Shown: positions 17,119-25,310 of the stretch, one piece after another
How positions within the stretch are numbered: the stretch's first letter is position 1
How the letters are laid out: each line of letters opens with the position of its first letter
Source of the DNA: Bryobacterales bacterium
GTDB lineage: Bacteria > Acidobacteriota > Terriglobia > Bryobacterales > Bryobacteraceae
DNA length: 32,132 nt
Direction: 5' to 3'
NCBI GenBank assembly: GCA_020847975.1
Contig: JADLBD010000147.1
Coordinates: forward strand, 1 to 32,132
Notes under the pieces: generated by a model
Told to the model about the DNA's origin: nothing
Seen by the model: the letters and a program-made list of their open reading frames with translations, nothing else
The model's database searches: none
Translations under genes and position numbers: made by a program

Positions 17119-19953
17119 TCAAGGAGTCTGCGTCACCACGAAAGATTGGCCGGCGATCGCCACCGTCGCTGTCCTGACCGTTCCTGATGCGTTCCGTTCG
17201 GCGCTGTAGCCAACGACGCCTTCTCCGTTGCCCGCAAACCCGGCCGTAATGGTAAGCCAGGGGGAGTTTGTGTTCGAGGTCCACTGGCACCCGCTCTGGG
17301 TGCTCACAAGCAGAGAACTGCTGCCGCCGCCGGCGGCAAACGAGTCCGATCCTCTCGACAGAGTGTACGAGCAGGAAAGACCGGCCGGGCCGCCCACCTG
17401 GTTGACGGTGAAGGTGGCCCCGGAGACATCGATCTGGCCCGCGCGGGACGAAGTGGAAGTGTTGGCTGCCACTGTGTACTGAATCACTCCATCGCCGCTG
17501 CCGCCTGGAGTCACACCCGTGATCCAGTTGACGTTCACTGATGTCGTCCAGGGGCAACTGGCAAAGACCTGCAAATTGTAGGCGCCTCCGGACTGAGGGA
17601 ACCAGGAACTGGTACTGGCAAGGGTGATACATTGCCCACTCACCTGCTGAATGGTGTAGGTCTGCCCGGCGACGGTAATGTGGGCCGTGCGGGCAGGACC
17701 GGTGTTTGCGGCTACCGTGTAACTGACTTGGCCGTTGCCCACTCCGGCAGTGGTGTTGAGCGTGACCCAGGAAGCGTCCGGGGAGGCCGACCAGGCACAG
17801 CCTGACGCTGCGAAGACATCGAGCAGGAAGGTGCCGGCGGTCTTGGGAAAGAACGAGCCGCTGGAACCGAGCGTGACGGAGCAAGTGGGGAGGAGGCTGA
17901 GGAAACCCTCCGCGGCGCCCCCGCCGCGTGTCGTCTGGAGGCTGTTGACCGGCAGGTCTGTGGAATTGGTGAACCCGGCCACCACGGTTCCCCCGGTGCT
18001 CGAAACCGCGACGGAGAGGGCCACATCCCCCGCGCCGCCGCCGATGTAGGTGGAGAAGGGCAAAGATGTACCAGAGGCGTTCAGTTGAGCGACAAAAGCG
18101 TCTCCGTTACCGCCCGCCGAGGGTTGCATGGCGCCGCTGAGCGGAAAGCCATTTCCGGCGATGCCGGCAACCCAGGCTTGTCCGGTGGAATCAATTGCGA
18201 CGGAGAAGGCCCCGTCGCAAGCATATTGCCGGAATGGATCGTTGACGAGGCACGTGCCGGCGCCGCCGAGAAAAGTGGAGTAGAGCAGGCCCGAACCGGA
18301 AGCGTTCAGCCTGGTGACAAAGCCGTCGGCCGCTCCGCCGTGGATGGTGTGGAAGGCGCCGGAGGTGGTGGGGAAACTCGATGAGTAGGTTTGTCCGGCA
18401 ACGTACGCTTCGCCTGAGGAGTTGATGTCGATCGCGTGGGCGCGGTCGACGTTGGAGCCTCCGAGGAAGGTGGAGTAGACGAGGGCGGAACCGGTGCTGT
18501 TGATCTTGGCGACGAAGGCGTCGGTGGAGCCGGAGTTGGCGTTGCGGTAGGCGCCGGCCGTGACGGGGAAGTCGGTGGAGGAAGTGAAACCGGCGGCGTA
18601 GGCTGCCCCGCTCGAGTCGACACGGATGCCAGTGACCTGGTCTTCACTGGAGCCTCCGAGGAAAGTGGAATAGACCTGGGATGAGCCGGTGGGGTTGAGC
18701 TTGACCACAAAGCCATCCGTTCCTCCAGCATACGTGCGCTGAAACGCTCCCGTAGTGGTGGTGAACGTAGCGGTGTAAGTGGAACCGGCCACGTAGGCGC
18801 TTCCGCCGGAGTCGACGGCAATCGCCATGCCCGCGCCTGCTCCGTCGAGATAGGTGGCATAGGATAGGGTGGCGCCGGACGGATCGAGTTTGGCGACGAA
18901 TGGGGCGGGAGTGACGGAGGCCAGCTCGCGGAAAGCGCCGGCGGTGGTGGGGAAGCGGCCGATAGTGGATCCGGTGATGTAAGCCGCCCCCGTGGAATCG
19001 ACGGTGATTGCGCGGCCATAATCCGGGAAGCTGCCTCCGAGATAGGTGGAATAGAGGATGGTGGTCGTGGTGGGATTGAGCTTCATCACGAACGCATCCG
19101 CATCGCCGGCGACAAGCGTGCTCTTGAAGGGAGTGGTGGAGACGGGGAAGGCTGTGGATGCCGTATAGCCGGTTATATAGATATTGCCGCTGGAATCGGT
19201 GGCGACCGACGAGACAATGTCTACGTCCTGGCCGCCAATGTAGGTAGTGGAAAGGGTCGGGTCGATGACCAGAGGCTGATTGCGGTCGTAGGGGCCGGTC
19301 CGGAAGGAGAAGCTGTCGCGGCCTCGCAACACAAATCCCCCTTCGACTGGCCGGTTCCCTTCCGGAGACGGCTGGTAGAGCAGCGGTTTGGCCAGGCGAA
19401 ACTCGCCTTGCGCGGTGGTGAGGACGAGATCTCCGGCGCCGTCGATTCTCATGGCCCGGGCTCCCCGGGCGGCAAGCCGGATATTCGAAAGGTCGGCGCC
19501 GGGAGAGAGGACAAAGTCGAATTCCAGTTTGCCGTTGTTGCCATAGAAGACGAGGTCGATGCCGGGATAAAGCGAGTCATAACGGACGCGTTGGTAGTGG
19601 GGGACGGACCGCAGGCAACGAGCGGGGTCGGAACTGAAGAGATAGTTGCTGGTTCCTCCGGTCCTGGAAACGCCTTCGAGGGTTGCGTGGCGGTTGGCGC
19701 CCAGCCATTCGATGGCGAGACCGGTTGGTGAGTCGCCGCCGCGGTTGTGCCGGAGGATCGCCGCGGAGTTGGTGAGGAGCAAGTCGAAGCGGTGTCCCCG
19801 GGCCAGGAACCTGACCTCGGGCGTGTTTTCGACGCGGCTTGGTTCGAAAACTATGGGGAGTCCGGCGGGCGATACGGCGGAAAGGGGAACAGCAACGGAC
19901 AAGGCCGGAAATCCGGCCAACAGGCCGGCGAACAGAACAAAACATCGGGACAA
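17119..19953 (-). CDS. Secreted SBBP-repeat protein with three C-terminal BACON domains
   Basis: This 944-residue exported protein starts at a TTG codon: AAGGAGAG lies about ten bases upstream and the signal peptide (about 1-21) begins immediately. The nearby ATG is in another frame. Residues about 25-225 form the N-terminal domain that usually precedes SBBP repeats in these proteins (ending RNQPLVIDPTL). Next come about seven SBBP beta-propeller-type units of roughly 55-65 residues (STYLGG...D...AxAVDSSGxAYVxGxT...FPTTxGAF). Three BACON domains follow (about 690-775, 776-858 and 860-944), each with a Cys-W-x pair and a WxT/WIT core. BACON domains are thought to bind carbohydrate or mucin; SBBP propellers probably mediate adhesion or binding. 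Likely a surface or secreted adhesin. No enzyme domain is seen. Confidence 0.9.
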   Translation of the reverse strand: MSRCFVLFAGLLAGFPALSVAVPLSAVSPAGLPIVFEPSRVENTPEVRFLARGHRFDLLLTNSAAILRHNRGGDSPTGLAIEWLGANRHATLEGVSRTGGTSNYLFSSDPARCLRSVPHYQRVRYDSLYPGIDLVFYGNNGKLEFDFVLSPGADLSNIRLAARGARAMRIDGAGDLVLTTAQGEFRLAKPLLYQPSPEGNRPVEGGFVLRGRDSFSFRTGPYDRNQPLVIDPTLSTTYIGGQDVDIVSSVATDSSGNIYITGYTASTAFPVSTTPFKSTLVAGDADAFVMKLNPTTTTILYSTYLGGSFPDYGRAITVDSTGAAYITGSTIGRFPTTAGAFRELASVTPAPFVAKLDPSGATLSYATYLDGAGAGMAIAVDSGGSAYVAGSTYTATFTTTTGAFQRTYAGGTDGFVVKLNPTGSSQVYSTFLGGSSEDQVTGIRVDSSGAAYAAGFTSSTDFPVTAGAYRNANSGSTDAFVAKINSTGSALVYSTFLGGSNVDRAHAIDINSSGEAYVAGQTYSSSFPTTSGAFHTIHGGAADGFVTRLNASGSGLLYSTFLGGAGTCLVNDPFRQYACDGAFSVAIDSTGQAWVAGIAGNGFPLSGAMQPSAGGNGDAFVAQLNASGTSLPFSTYIGGGAGDVALSVAVSSTGGTVVAGFTNSTDLPVNSLQTTRGGGAAEGFLSLLPTCSVTLGSSGSFFPKTAGTFLLDVFAASGCAWSASPDASWVTLNTTAGVGNGQVSYTVAANTGPARTAHITVAGQTYTIQQVSGQCITLASTSSWFPQSGGAYNLQVFASCPWTTSVNVNWITGVTPGGSGDGVIQYTVAANTSTSSRAGQIDVSGATFTVNQVGGPAGLSCSYTLSRGSDSFAAGGGSSSLLVSTQSGCQWTSNTNSPWLTITAGFAGNGEGVVGYSAERNASGTVRTATVAIAGQSFVVTQTP

Positions 19954-20024
19954 TGTGGAGACTCTCCTTCAGGAAGGTAGTGGCGTGGTCAGAGGATTCC
20001 TATCAGGCAAGGTGAGCAGGAGAC

Positions 20025-20627
20025 GTGAGAGAATCTCCGCCGCCGCCGCACTCTTCACATGTGAGTAAAGCCACAGCCACATCCAGAGCGCGGGCCGTAT
20101 CGGCGGAGATGATTCAGAGGAAGATCTACCTGATTCGCGGGAAGAAGGTGATGCTCGACACCGATCTCGCGAAGTTGTACACGGTGGAGACTTCTCATTT
20201 GAATCGCGCCGTGAAACGCAACACGGACAGGTTTCCGGAAGACTTCATGTTTCAGTTGAACGCGGAGGATGTGGAAGCTTTGAGATGCCAATTTGGCATC
20301 TCAAACAGGAAGGGAAGAGGAGGCAGGCGGTATTTTCCGTACGTATTCACAGAGCATGGCGTGGCGATGTTGTCTTCCGTGCTCAAGAGCAAGAAGGCGA
20401 TTCAGTTGAATATCCTGATCGTGCGGGCGTTCATCTCACTGCGGGAGATGATGGCCAGCCATGAGGATCTGGTGAACCGGATGGAGGCTCTCGAGCGCGA
20501 GCAGAAGGCGCAAGGGGAGACGCTCCAGGGCCTGTATGATTACGTGACGAGTTATCTGGTGGAGCCTGAAAAGCCGCGGAGGAAATTCGGCTTTCCCCAG
20601 AACGCCGGCTTTCCGATTGCCGAGTAG
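20025..20627 (+). CDS. ORF6N-domain DNA-binding protein
   Basis: This protein of up to 200 residues carries an ORF6N domain in its first 130 residues (IYLIRGKKVMLDTDLAKLYTV, then NRAVKRNTDRFPEDFMFQL, then GGRRYFPYVFTEHGVAMLSSVL). A coiled-coil-like helix follows (about 140-175) and a basic tail. ORF6N is a phage- and mobile-element-associated DNA-binding domain; chromosomal copies are common and their role is unknown. The start is uncertain: GTG at 20025 (AGGAG only two bases away), GTG at 20061 or ATG at 20109. All keep the domain. Residues 86-93 (LRCQFGIS) are encoded by a perfect 27-bp palindrome, duplicated exactly 11 bases after the stop. This suggests self-recognition or a recently inserted element. 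The neighbours are a broken glycosidase and a surface protein; no phage genes are present. Confidence 0.85.
   Translation: MRESPPPPHSSHVSKATATSRARAVSAEMIQRKIYLIRGKKVMLDTDLAKLYTVETSHLNRAVKRNTDRFPEDFMFQLNAEDVEALRCQFGISNRKGRGGRRYFPYVFTEHGVAMLSSVLKSKKAIQLNILIVRAFISLREMMASHEDLVNRMEALEREQKAQGETLQGLYDYVTSYLVEPEKPRRKFGFPQNAGFPIAE
20279..20305. repeat. 27-bp perfect palindrome, copy 1 (inside the ORF6N gene)
   Basis: The arm TTTGAGATGCCAA is followed by one T and then the exact reverse complement. It lies in frame within the ORF6N coding sequence and encodes LRCQFGIS plus flanking bases. It is identical over all 27 bp to the copy at 20638-20664. The centres of the two copies are 359 bp apart. Confidence 0.95.
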
Positions 20628-20637
20628 GTGAGAGGTT

Positions 20638-20664
20638 TTTGAGATGCCAATTTGGCATCTCAAA
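20638..20664. repeat. 27-bp perfect palindrome, copy 2 (after the ORF6N stop)
   Basis: Base-for-base the same 27-bp palindrome as at 20279-20305, beginning 11 bases after the ORF6N stop codon and 36 bases before the start of the glycosidase pseudogene. The T-run lies on the 5' side of the stem on the forward strand and becomes A's on the other strand. It therefore does not have the form of an intrinsic terminator in either direction, and a protein-binding site or small inserted element is more likely. Confidence 0.95.
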
Positions 20665-20699
20665 GCGGCGGGCGCGGTAGTTTGCTAGCGTAAGGAACC

Positions 20700-22526
20700 A
20701 TGGCGCTCCTTCCGCGATCTGTGGTTCTCCTGTTTCTTGCGGTAGCGGGCCCTGCCTGGGCAGGTGTCGAGGAAATGGAAGCGGCGTTCCGCAAGCCTCC
20801 GGATGATAGCCGCGGGATGATGCGATGGTGGTGGTTTGGCCCGGCAATCACCGATGGCGAAATCGAGCGGGAACTGCGGGTAATGAAAGAGGGCGGAATC
20901 GGGGGAGTGGAAATACAGGCGGTTTACCCCGTAGCCCTCGATGACGAGAAGACGGGAATCCAAACGACTCCGTTCCTTTCCGGGGAGTTCCTGGCGCATC
21001 TGAAGTTCGCCGTGAGGAAGGCGCGGGAATTGGGCATCGGGTGGATGTGACGCTCGGGAGCGGATGGCCGTACGGCGGGCCAGTGTTTCCGTAAGCGAGT
21101 CAGCGGGGAAGTTGCGCATCGAGCGCACGCGGGCGCCCGGCAGGAGCGCGCCGTGTGCCATTGCCTTGCGCCGGCGCGGGGGAACGGTTGATTGCCGTGT
21201 TTGCCGGCGGACGGGAGGTCACTGATCTGCATGATGGCGCGGCGTGGGTTCCGGATTCGTATCAGGGAGAGGTGCTGTTTTTCCTTTCAAGCCGCACGGG
21301 ACAAATGGTGAAACGCGCAGCCGTGGGCGCGGAAGGCTTCGTAGTGGACCACTGTGACCGGGCTGTCGTGTGTTCTGCGACAGCCTGGAGGTCTACGGAT
21401 CGGACTGGACGGGAGATTTTCTCGAGGCGGGATACAACCTGGATTTCTTCGATGATGGAACGGCGGACCGCGTGGTGGGAAGCGGAAAGTACCGCGCGAT
21501 CGTGCTGCCGGGCGTGGAGCGGATCCCGGTGGAGACGTTGAGGAAGTTCGAAAAGTTTGCGCGGCAAGGAGGGGCCGTGGTGGCCACGCGGCGGCTGCCC
21601 TACGCAGCGCCGGGGTTTCGAGCCGGCAACGAACAAAACAGCGCCATAAGACAAATGACACGGGAAATGTTTGAAGGTCCCGCCGCGGCGGGGCGGTTCG
21701 TGGAGAACGAGAGCGATGGGCTTGCATCCGCGCTGCGGGCAAAGGCGCCGCCGGATGTGTGGTTCTCGCCGGCGGCTCCCGATGCCGGCGTGGTGCATCG
21801 CCGGACGGACTCGGCGGAGATCTATTTTGTGGCGAACACGAGTAATCAGGTGAGGCGGGTGAAGGCGGAGTTCCGTGTGAGCGGGATGCGGGCGGAGTTG
21901 TGGTATCCCATGACAGGAGCGGTGACAGGAACCGGAGAAGGCGCCAATGCCGAGTTGGAATTGGAGCCGTACGGGTCGCGCATGGTGGTGTTCACAAAGC
22001 GGGCTCTCGCGGCGCAACCGCGGGTGAGGGAACGCTCGGCAGCGGACTGGAGCAGAGAGTGGACGGAGTGGCTTGAAGGGATGTCCAAAGCGGTGAGGAT
22101 GGAAGGGCTGAAGTCGTGGGCCGATGAGGAAGCGACGCGTTATTACTCGGGCGTGGCCGCGTATGAGAAAGAGGTGGCGATGAGCGCGGAGACGCTTCGC
22201 GGCGGAAAGTTGCGGCTGGATTTCGGCGCCGCGACGGCGGTTCCCGAGGAGCGCCTGACGAACGGAATGCGGGCGTGGCTGGACGGTCCGGTGCGGGAGG
22301 CGGCAGTGGTGTATGTGAACGGGAGAAGGGCCGGCTCAGTGTGGATGCCTCCCTATTCGGTGGACGTGACGGGATTGCTTATGGCGGGGAGCGACTGCCG
22401 GACTACCGCCTGTTGAATCTGCGTTATGGAGTGAGGTTCGAGCCGCAGGACATGGACAAGGTGAAGGTATTACCCTCGGGCTTGTTGGGTCCAGTGCGGC
22501 TCATAGCCGTAAGCGCGGCGCGCTGA
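20700..22526 (+). pseudogene. Broken exported glycoside hydrolase-like gene (GH106-like)
   Basis: The gene starts well: TAAGGAACC before ATG 20700, signal peptide, then MMRWWWFGPAITDGEIEREL and a GGIGGVEIQAVYP block of large exported glycosidases. Homology then passes between frames. It shifts near 21040 (next frame VDVTLGSGWPYGGP), again near 21088 ([16 protein letters not shown]), again around 21120-21175 ([17 protein letters not shown]), and near 21365 ([16 protein letters not shown]). That last piece is fused directly to [13 protein letters not shown], although in intact homologues, as I recall them, 200 or more residues lie between. Near 22385 another deletion joins VTGLLMAG to ERLPDYRLLNLRYG in a new frame, which runs to 22526. 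With at least four frame changes and two inferred internal deletions, no active enzyme can be made. The family assignment is from remembered sequence blocks. Confidence 0.85.
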
Positions 22527-22602
22527 ATCTGGCATCCGCCGCCACGCGCGCGCCGGTGGCCGTCTATCACACCGCCGCGGCTGATGCGGCGACAGGTGCG
22601 AG

Positions 22603-23058
22603 TCAGGCTGCCTTGTTATGGACGTTATCGACAATGAGGAAGGGGCGGCGCACGGCGGCGGGTGGTTGGGGGGCGCTGCGCAGATTACGGAGATCGATGA
22701 GGCAGCGAAGGGTATTCTGGTAGACGCGCCGCAAGTGGGCCTCGGAACGCCGGAGTTCTTTGAGGACATCGTTCTTCGCAGAGAGGGACTGATGGGCAAT
22801 GCCGCGCTGCGCCTCAGCGGTGAGAGTGGTGAACTCTTCTTCCATCGTGGCGCGGCAATCCTCCATGGCGACTTCATAGAGGCCGGCCTCGATGGACTGG
22901 AGGCGGTGGAGGCGCCAGGTGGTGACCACCAGGTGGAGCACGAGATCGCGCTCCACGGAATCGGAAGGCTGAAAGCGCTGGAGGTACTGATCGCGGAGGT
23001 TGCGGTAAGCTTCGGCGCGCTCATTCCGGAGAAGAACGGGTTCCAGTTCGGCTGTCAT
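22603..23058 (-). CDS. Hypothetical protein of a helical family common in Acidobacteria
   Basis: This 151-residue protein starts at ATG 23058, eight bases after GAAGGAAAGAG; the frame continues upstream but without a ribosome site or family match. It is helical and charged: RNERAEAYRNLRDQYLQRF, then SVERDLVLHLVVTTWRLHRLQSIEAGLYEVAME. These blocks resemble a multi-copy family of small proteins in Acidobacteria and Planctomycetes whose longer members begin with a Gly-Pro-Arg/NALKHGL-type segment. That segment is absent here, so this could be an N-terminally shortened copy. Function unknown; no catalytic motif. It converges on the glycosidase pseudogene. Confidence 0.6.
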   Translation of the reverse strand: MTAELEPVLLRNERAEAYRNLRDQYLQRFQPSDSVERDLVLHLVVTTWRLHRLQSIEAGLYEVAMEDCRATMEEEFTTLTAEAQRGIAHQSLSAKNDVLKELRRSEAHLRRVYQNTLRCLIDLRNLRSAPQPPAAVRRPFLIVDNVHNKAA

Positions 23059-23209
23059 AGGATGTCTCTTTCCTTCGGGGGCCAATGCTTGCGACCCTCG
23101 AAGCCATAGGATTAGCAGACGCGATTTGCGAAGCCGCCCATTACAAGGAAAAAGTGATTGAAAACAAGGCAAATCGAGTTTTGATTTGGACGTGACTCAG
23201 GTTCAAGGG

Positions 23210-23242
23210 CTCTCCAAGGTTGGATTTCCAGACTTCGGAGAG
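23210..23242 (-). terminator. Possible terminator hairpin after the nucleoside hydrolase gene
   Basis: CTCTCCAA (23210-23217) pairs with TTCGGAGAG (23234-23242) with one bulged base, giving a stem two bases past the nucleoside hydrolase stop on the reverse strand. There is no T-run, so termination is uncertain. The rest of 23059-23209 is gene-free and moderately AT-rich, and probably holds the promoter of the 22603-23058 gene. Confidence 0.35.
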
Positions 23243-23244
23243 AC

Positions 23245-24225
23245 TCATGGGTGGCTTCGCGGCTGGCTCGAGAGTTCGATCAAGGCCTCGAGGGTTTTGG
23301 CGCGCTGCTCCGGGGTGATGGTGAGGTAGCGGTGGAGGCCATTGGGAGCGGGGCGGAGGGTGGTGCGGCCTTCGCTGTCGACAGTGACTGTTCCGGGCGG
23401 GGAGAGGGAGAAGTAGCCGCTGTCCGGGCGGAGGGCGTAGAGCACGGCGGTGAGGTCCCAGGTGGGGCGGTCGTAGGGCATGGACTTGTAGGCGCGGTAA
23501 GCGTCGACGATGGGGTGGTTCGAAACCCAGCGGAAATCGTTCTCAATGGAACGGGCGGGGTAGGGGATGGAGAGTCCGATTTCGAAGCCGGAAAAGACGA
23601 TCGCGGTGGGCCAGGAAGAGAAAAGCCTGCGGGCGGACTCGACGTCGGTGTGGACGTTGTATTCGGGCTTTCCGGAGGGGAATGCGCCGGCCATGACGCT
23701 GAGAAGTTTCACTTTGCGGCGGACGAGATCAGTGGCTCCGGGGAGGTCGAGGAGGCGGGCGAGGTTAGTGGAGAAGCCGACCTGGGCGATGACGACGGAA
23801 TGGTCGGGCTGCTTTTCGAGGACGCTCTTGATGAGTCCGGCCGCCTCGGGGGCCTGAGAGCCGTCCTGGATGCGGCGCGGGTAGAGGGGTTTTCCGTCGG
23901 GCGTTTTGCGCTCACAAGGGATGCGCGTGTAGGGGGCATCCTGGGGAGTTTTGCCGTTGCGGACGACGCCGATGGGGATATCGGGGCGGTGATAGAACTG
24001 GTTGACAAGGTCGACGAAGGGAGCGGACCAGCGGTTGTCCTTGGTGATGGTGACGGCGATGAGTTTCGCTTCGCCGCGGGATTCGAGGGCATGGATGACA
24101 GCGAGGGCGAGCGCGTCGTCAATGTCGTTGCCCATGTCAGTGTCGAAGATGATGGGTGTGGGCGGGGCGGCGTTCGCCGGGAGGGCGAGAATGAGCAGGA
24201 GCGAGAGGATGGCGTAGGGAGGCAT
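23245..24225 (-). CDS. Exported nucleoside hydrolase (inosine/uridine-type)
   Basis: This 326-residue enzyme starts at ATG 24225, chosen because a clean signal peptide follows (MPPYAILSLLLILALPANA). An in-frame ATG nine codons upstream is directly abutted by its purine run and adds nothing. The calcium-binding signature DTDxGxDxDD is complete (Asp28, Asp30, Asp34, Asp36, Asp37). Further family blocks are AQVGFSTNLARLL, a YNVHTDVESARRLF region in place of the usual NxxxDPxAA, FSGFEIG and DLTAVLYAL. Nucleoside hydrolases split the N-glycosidic bond of nucleosides to free ribose and base. Export suggests scavenging of external nucleosides or a related substrate. Some exported homologues act on other N-ribosides, so specificity is open. 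Confidence 0.88.
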   Translation of the reverse strand: MPPYAILSLLLILALPANAAPPTPIIFDTDMGNDIDDALALAVIHALESRGEAKLIAVTITKDNRWSAPFVDLVNQFYHRPDIPIGVVRNGKTPQDAPYTRIPCERKTPDGKPLYPRRIQDGSQAPEAAGLIKSVLEKQPDHSVVIAQVGFSTNLARLLDLPGATDLVRRKVKLLSVMAGAFPSGKPEYNVHTDVESARRLFSSWPTAIVFSGFEIGLSIPYPARSIENDFRWVSNHPIVDAYRAYKSMPYDRPTWDLTAVLYALRPDSGYFSLSPPGTVTVDSEGRTTLRPAPNGLHRYLTITPEQRAKTLEALIELSSQPRSHP

Positions 24226-24262
24226 GATTGGGTAGGATAGCCGGAAAATCATCTCTTCCACA

Positions 24263-24603
24263 AATGAGCTGTTCGAGGCTGTAAGCGCGGGAGACGTGGC
24301 CCGATGTGCGCGGGATTGTCGAGCGGGACCCCGAGCCGGCGAATGCGGCGGATGAAGAGGGGGCGGCGGCATTGCACCTGGCGGCGCTTCAGGGGCAGCA
24401 GGAGATGGTGCGGGCGCTGGTTGCGGCGGCCGCCGATATCAACCGGAGGGACGGGCGGTTCGGGGCTATGCCGGGCCGGCTGGCCAATCGAGTACTTGCG
24501 CGAAATAGGTGGCTTGCCGCTGATGGAAGGCGTCAGCTATGCGGAGGAGTCCGGCAACGAAGTTATTGTTGCGCTCTTCCGCCAGGCGTTGGCGAGGCTT
24601 TGA
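24263..24603 (+). pseudogene. Frameshifted ankyrin-repeat gene
   Basis: An ankyrin-repeat protein of about 110 residues can be read only by changing frame twice. From 24263 NELFEAVSAGDVAR is read. After an apparent extra T at 24305 the next frame gives VRGIVERDPEPANAADEEG, then ALHLAALQGQQEMVRALVA and ADINRRDGRFGA. After an apparent extra G near 24474 a third frame gives AGWPIEYLREIGG and ends EVIVALFRQALARL with a stop at 24601-24603. No start codon precedes the first segment. The repeat pattern (G-x-TALHxAA-x-G-H-x-x-xVRxLL) is clear, so this is a recently inactivated gene, not noise. Its 3' end overlaps the convergent NfeD-like gene by 41 bases. Confidence 0.8.
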
Positions 24604-25147
24604 GGCGATTGACGATGAGCATTTCGCCGAGAACCTGTTCGACGGTGACGGGAGTGTTTTCCGGGATAGGAGCCCCATCGGAAGAGCGGGCAATTTTGTC
24701 GACGAGTTCCTCCCCGACGCGGCAGCGGACCTGGCCGAGACCATCCTTAGGGATGCCGACGACGACGCGCGCCGTCTGTCCGAGAACATCGGTAGCCTTG
24801 ACTTCAGTGGAAGCCTGCTGGCTGTAGAGGAACCTGGCGAACATGTAGATGAGGGAGGCGAAGGCGGCGCCGGTGAAGAAGCCGATGCCGGAGGCGGGGA
24901 GGGTGGAGAGCCCGTAATAGGTGGCGATGGCGCCGGCTCCGCCGAAGGCGGTGATGAAGACAGAGAGGATGCGGGGGCTGAGGAAACTGGGGCCGCCCTG
25001 ATCCATATCGTGGTCGATTTCGTGTTCGAAGCTGAAGTGTTCGAAGACTTCGCCGAACAGGAGTGAGACAAGGAGGAAGAGGAATCCGAACGCAGCAATG
25101 GCGAGGAAGACGGCGAACGCGGAGAGAGCTTGCAGCAATTCGACCAC
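24563..25147 (-). CDS. NfeD-like membrane protein
   Basis: This 194-residue protein has one hydrophobic segment at the N-terminus (about 6-32), two more between about 60 and 105, and a soluble C-terminal beta-rich domain (about 115-185, with GQTARVVVGIPKDGLGQVRC and TPVTVEQVLGEMLIVNRL). Three helices plus a small OB-fold is the layout of short NfeD proteins. These usually pair with a flotillin/SPFH protein in membrane-domain organisation, but no SPFH gene is adjacent here. The start is a GTG at 25147 with no ribosome site and may be misplaced by a few codons. It is divergent from the hemerythrin gene and overlaps the ankyrin pseudogene at its 3' end. Confidence 0.65.
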   Translation of the reverse strand: MVELLQALSAFAVFLAIAAFGFLFLLVSLLFGEVFEHFSFEHEIDHDMDQGGPSFLSPRILSVFITAFGGAGAIATYYGLSTLPASGIGFFTGAAFASLIYMFARFLYSQQASTEVKATDVLGQTARVVVGIPKDGLGQVRCRVGEELVDKIARSSDGAPIPENTPVTVEQVLGEMLIVNRLKASPTPGGRAQQ

Positions 25148-25310
25148 GATAATGCCTAGATTGAGGAGTCTAACGGAGGGTTCGGGACGGTGTCAATGGA
25201 CCCGGGCACGAATGGAGCGGGGCACGAATCCGCCAGTGCACCCTCAGATGTGACTTTGGTCATAGCGCCATCCGGAAACGGCGCTTATCCTCGCCTAAGA
25301 GACGAAACTC

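Noticed and set aside
20638..20664. Second palindrome as an intrinsic terminator of the ORF6N gene
   Set aside because: The T-run lies 5' of the stem on the forward strand and becomes A's on the reverse strand; the identical copy inside the coding sequence also argues against a terminator role.
24252..24372. Upstream extension of the nucleoside hydrolase frame
   Set aside because: The added residues are Pro/Ser/Arg-rich without family match and would bury the signal peptide; they overlap the divergent ankyrin pseudogene.
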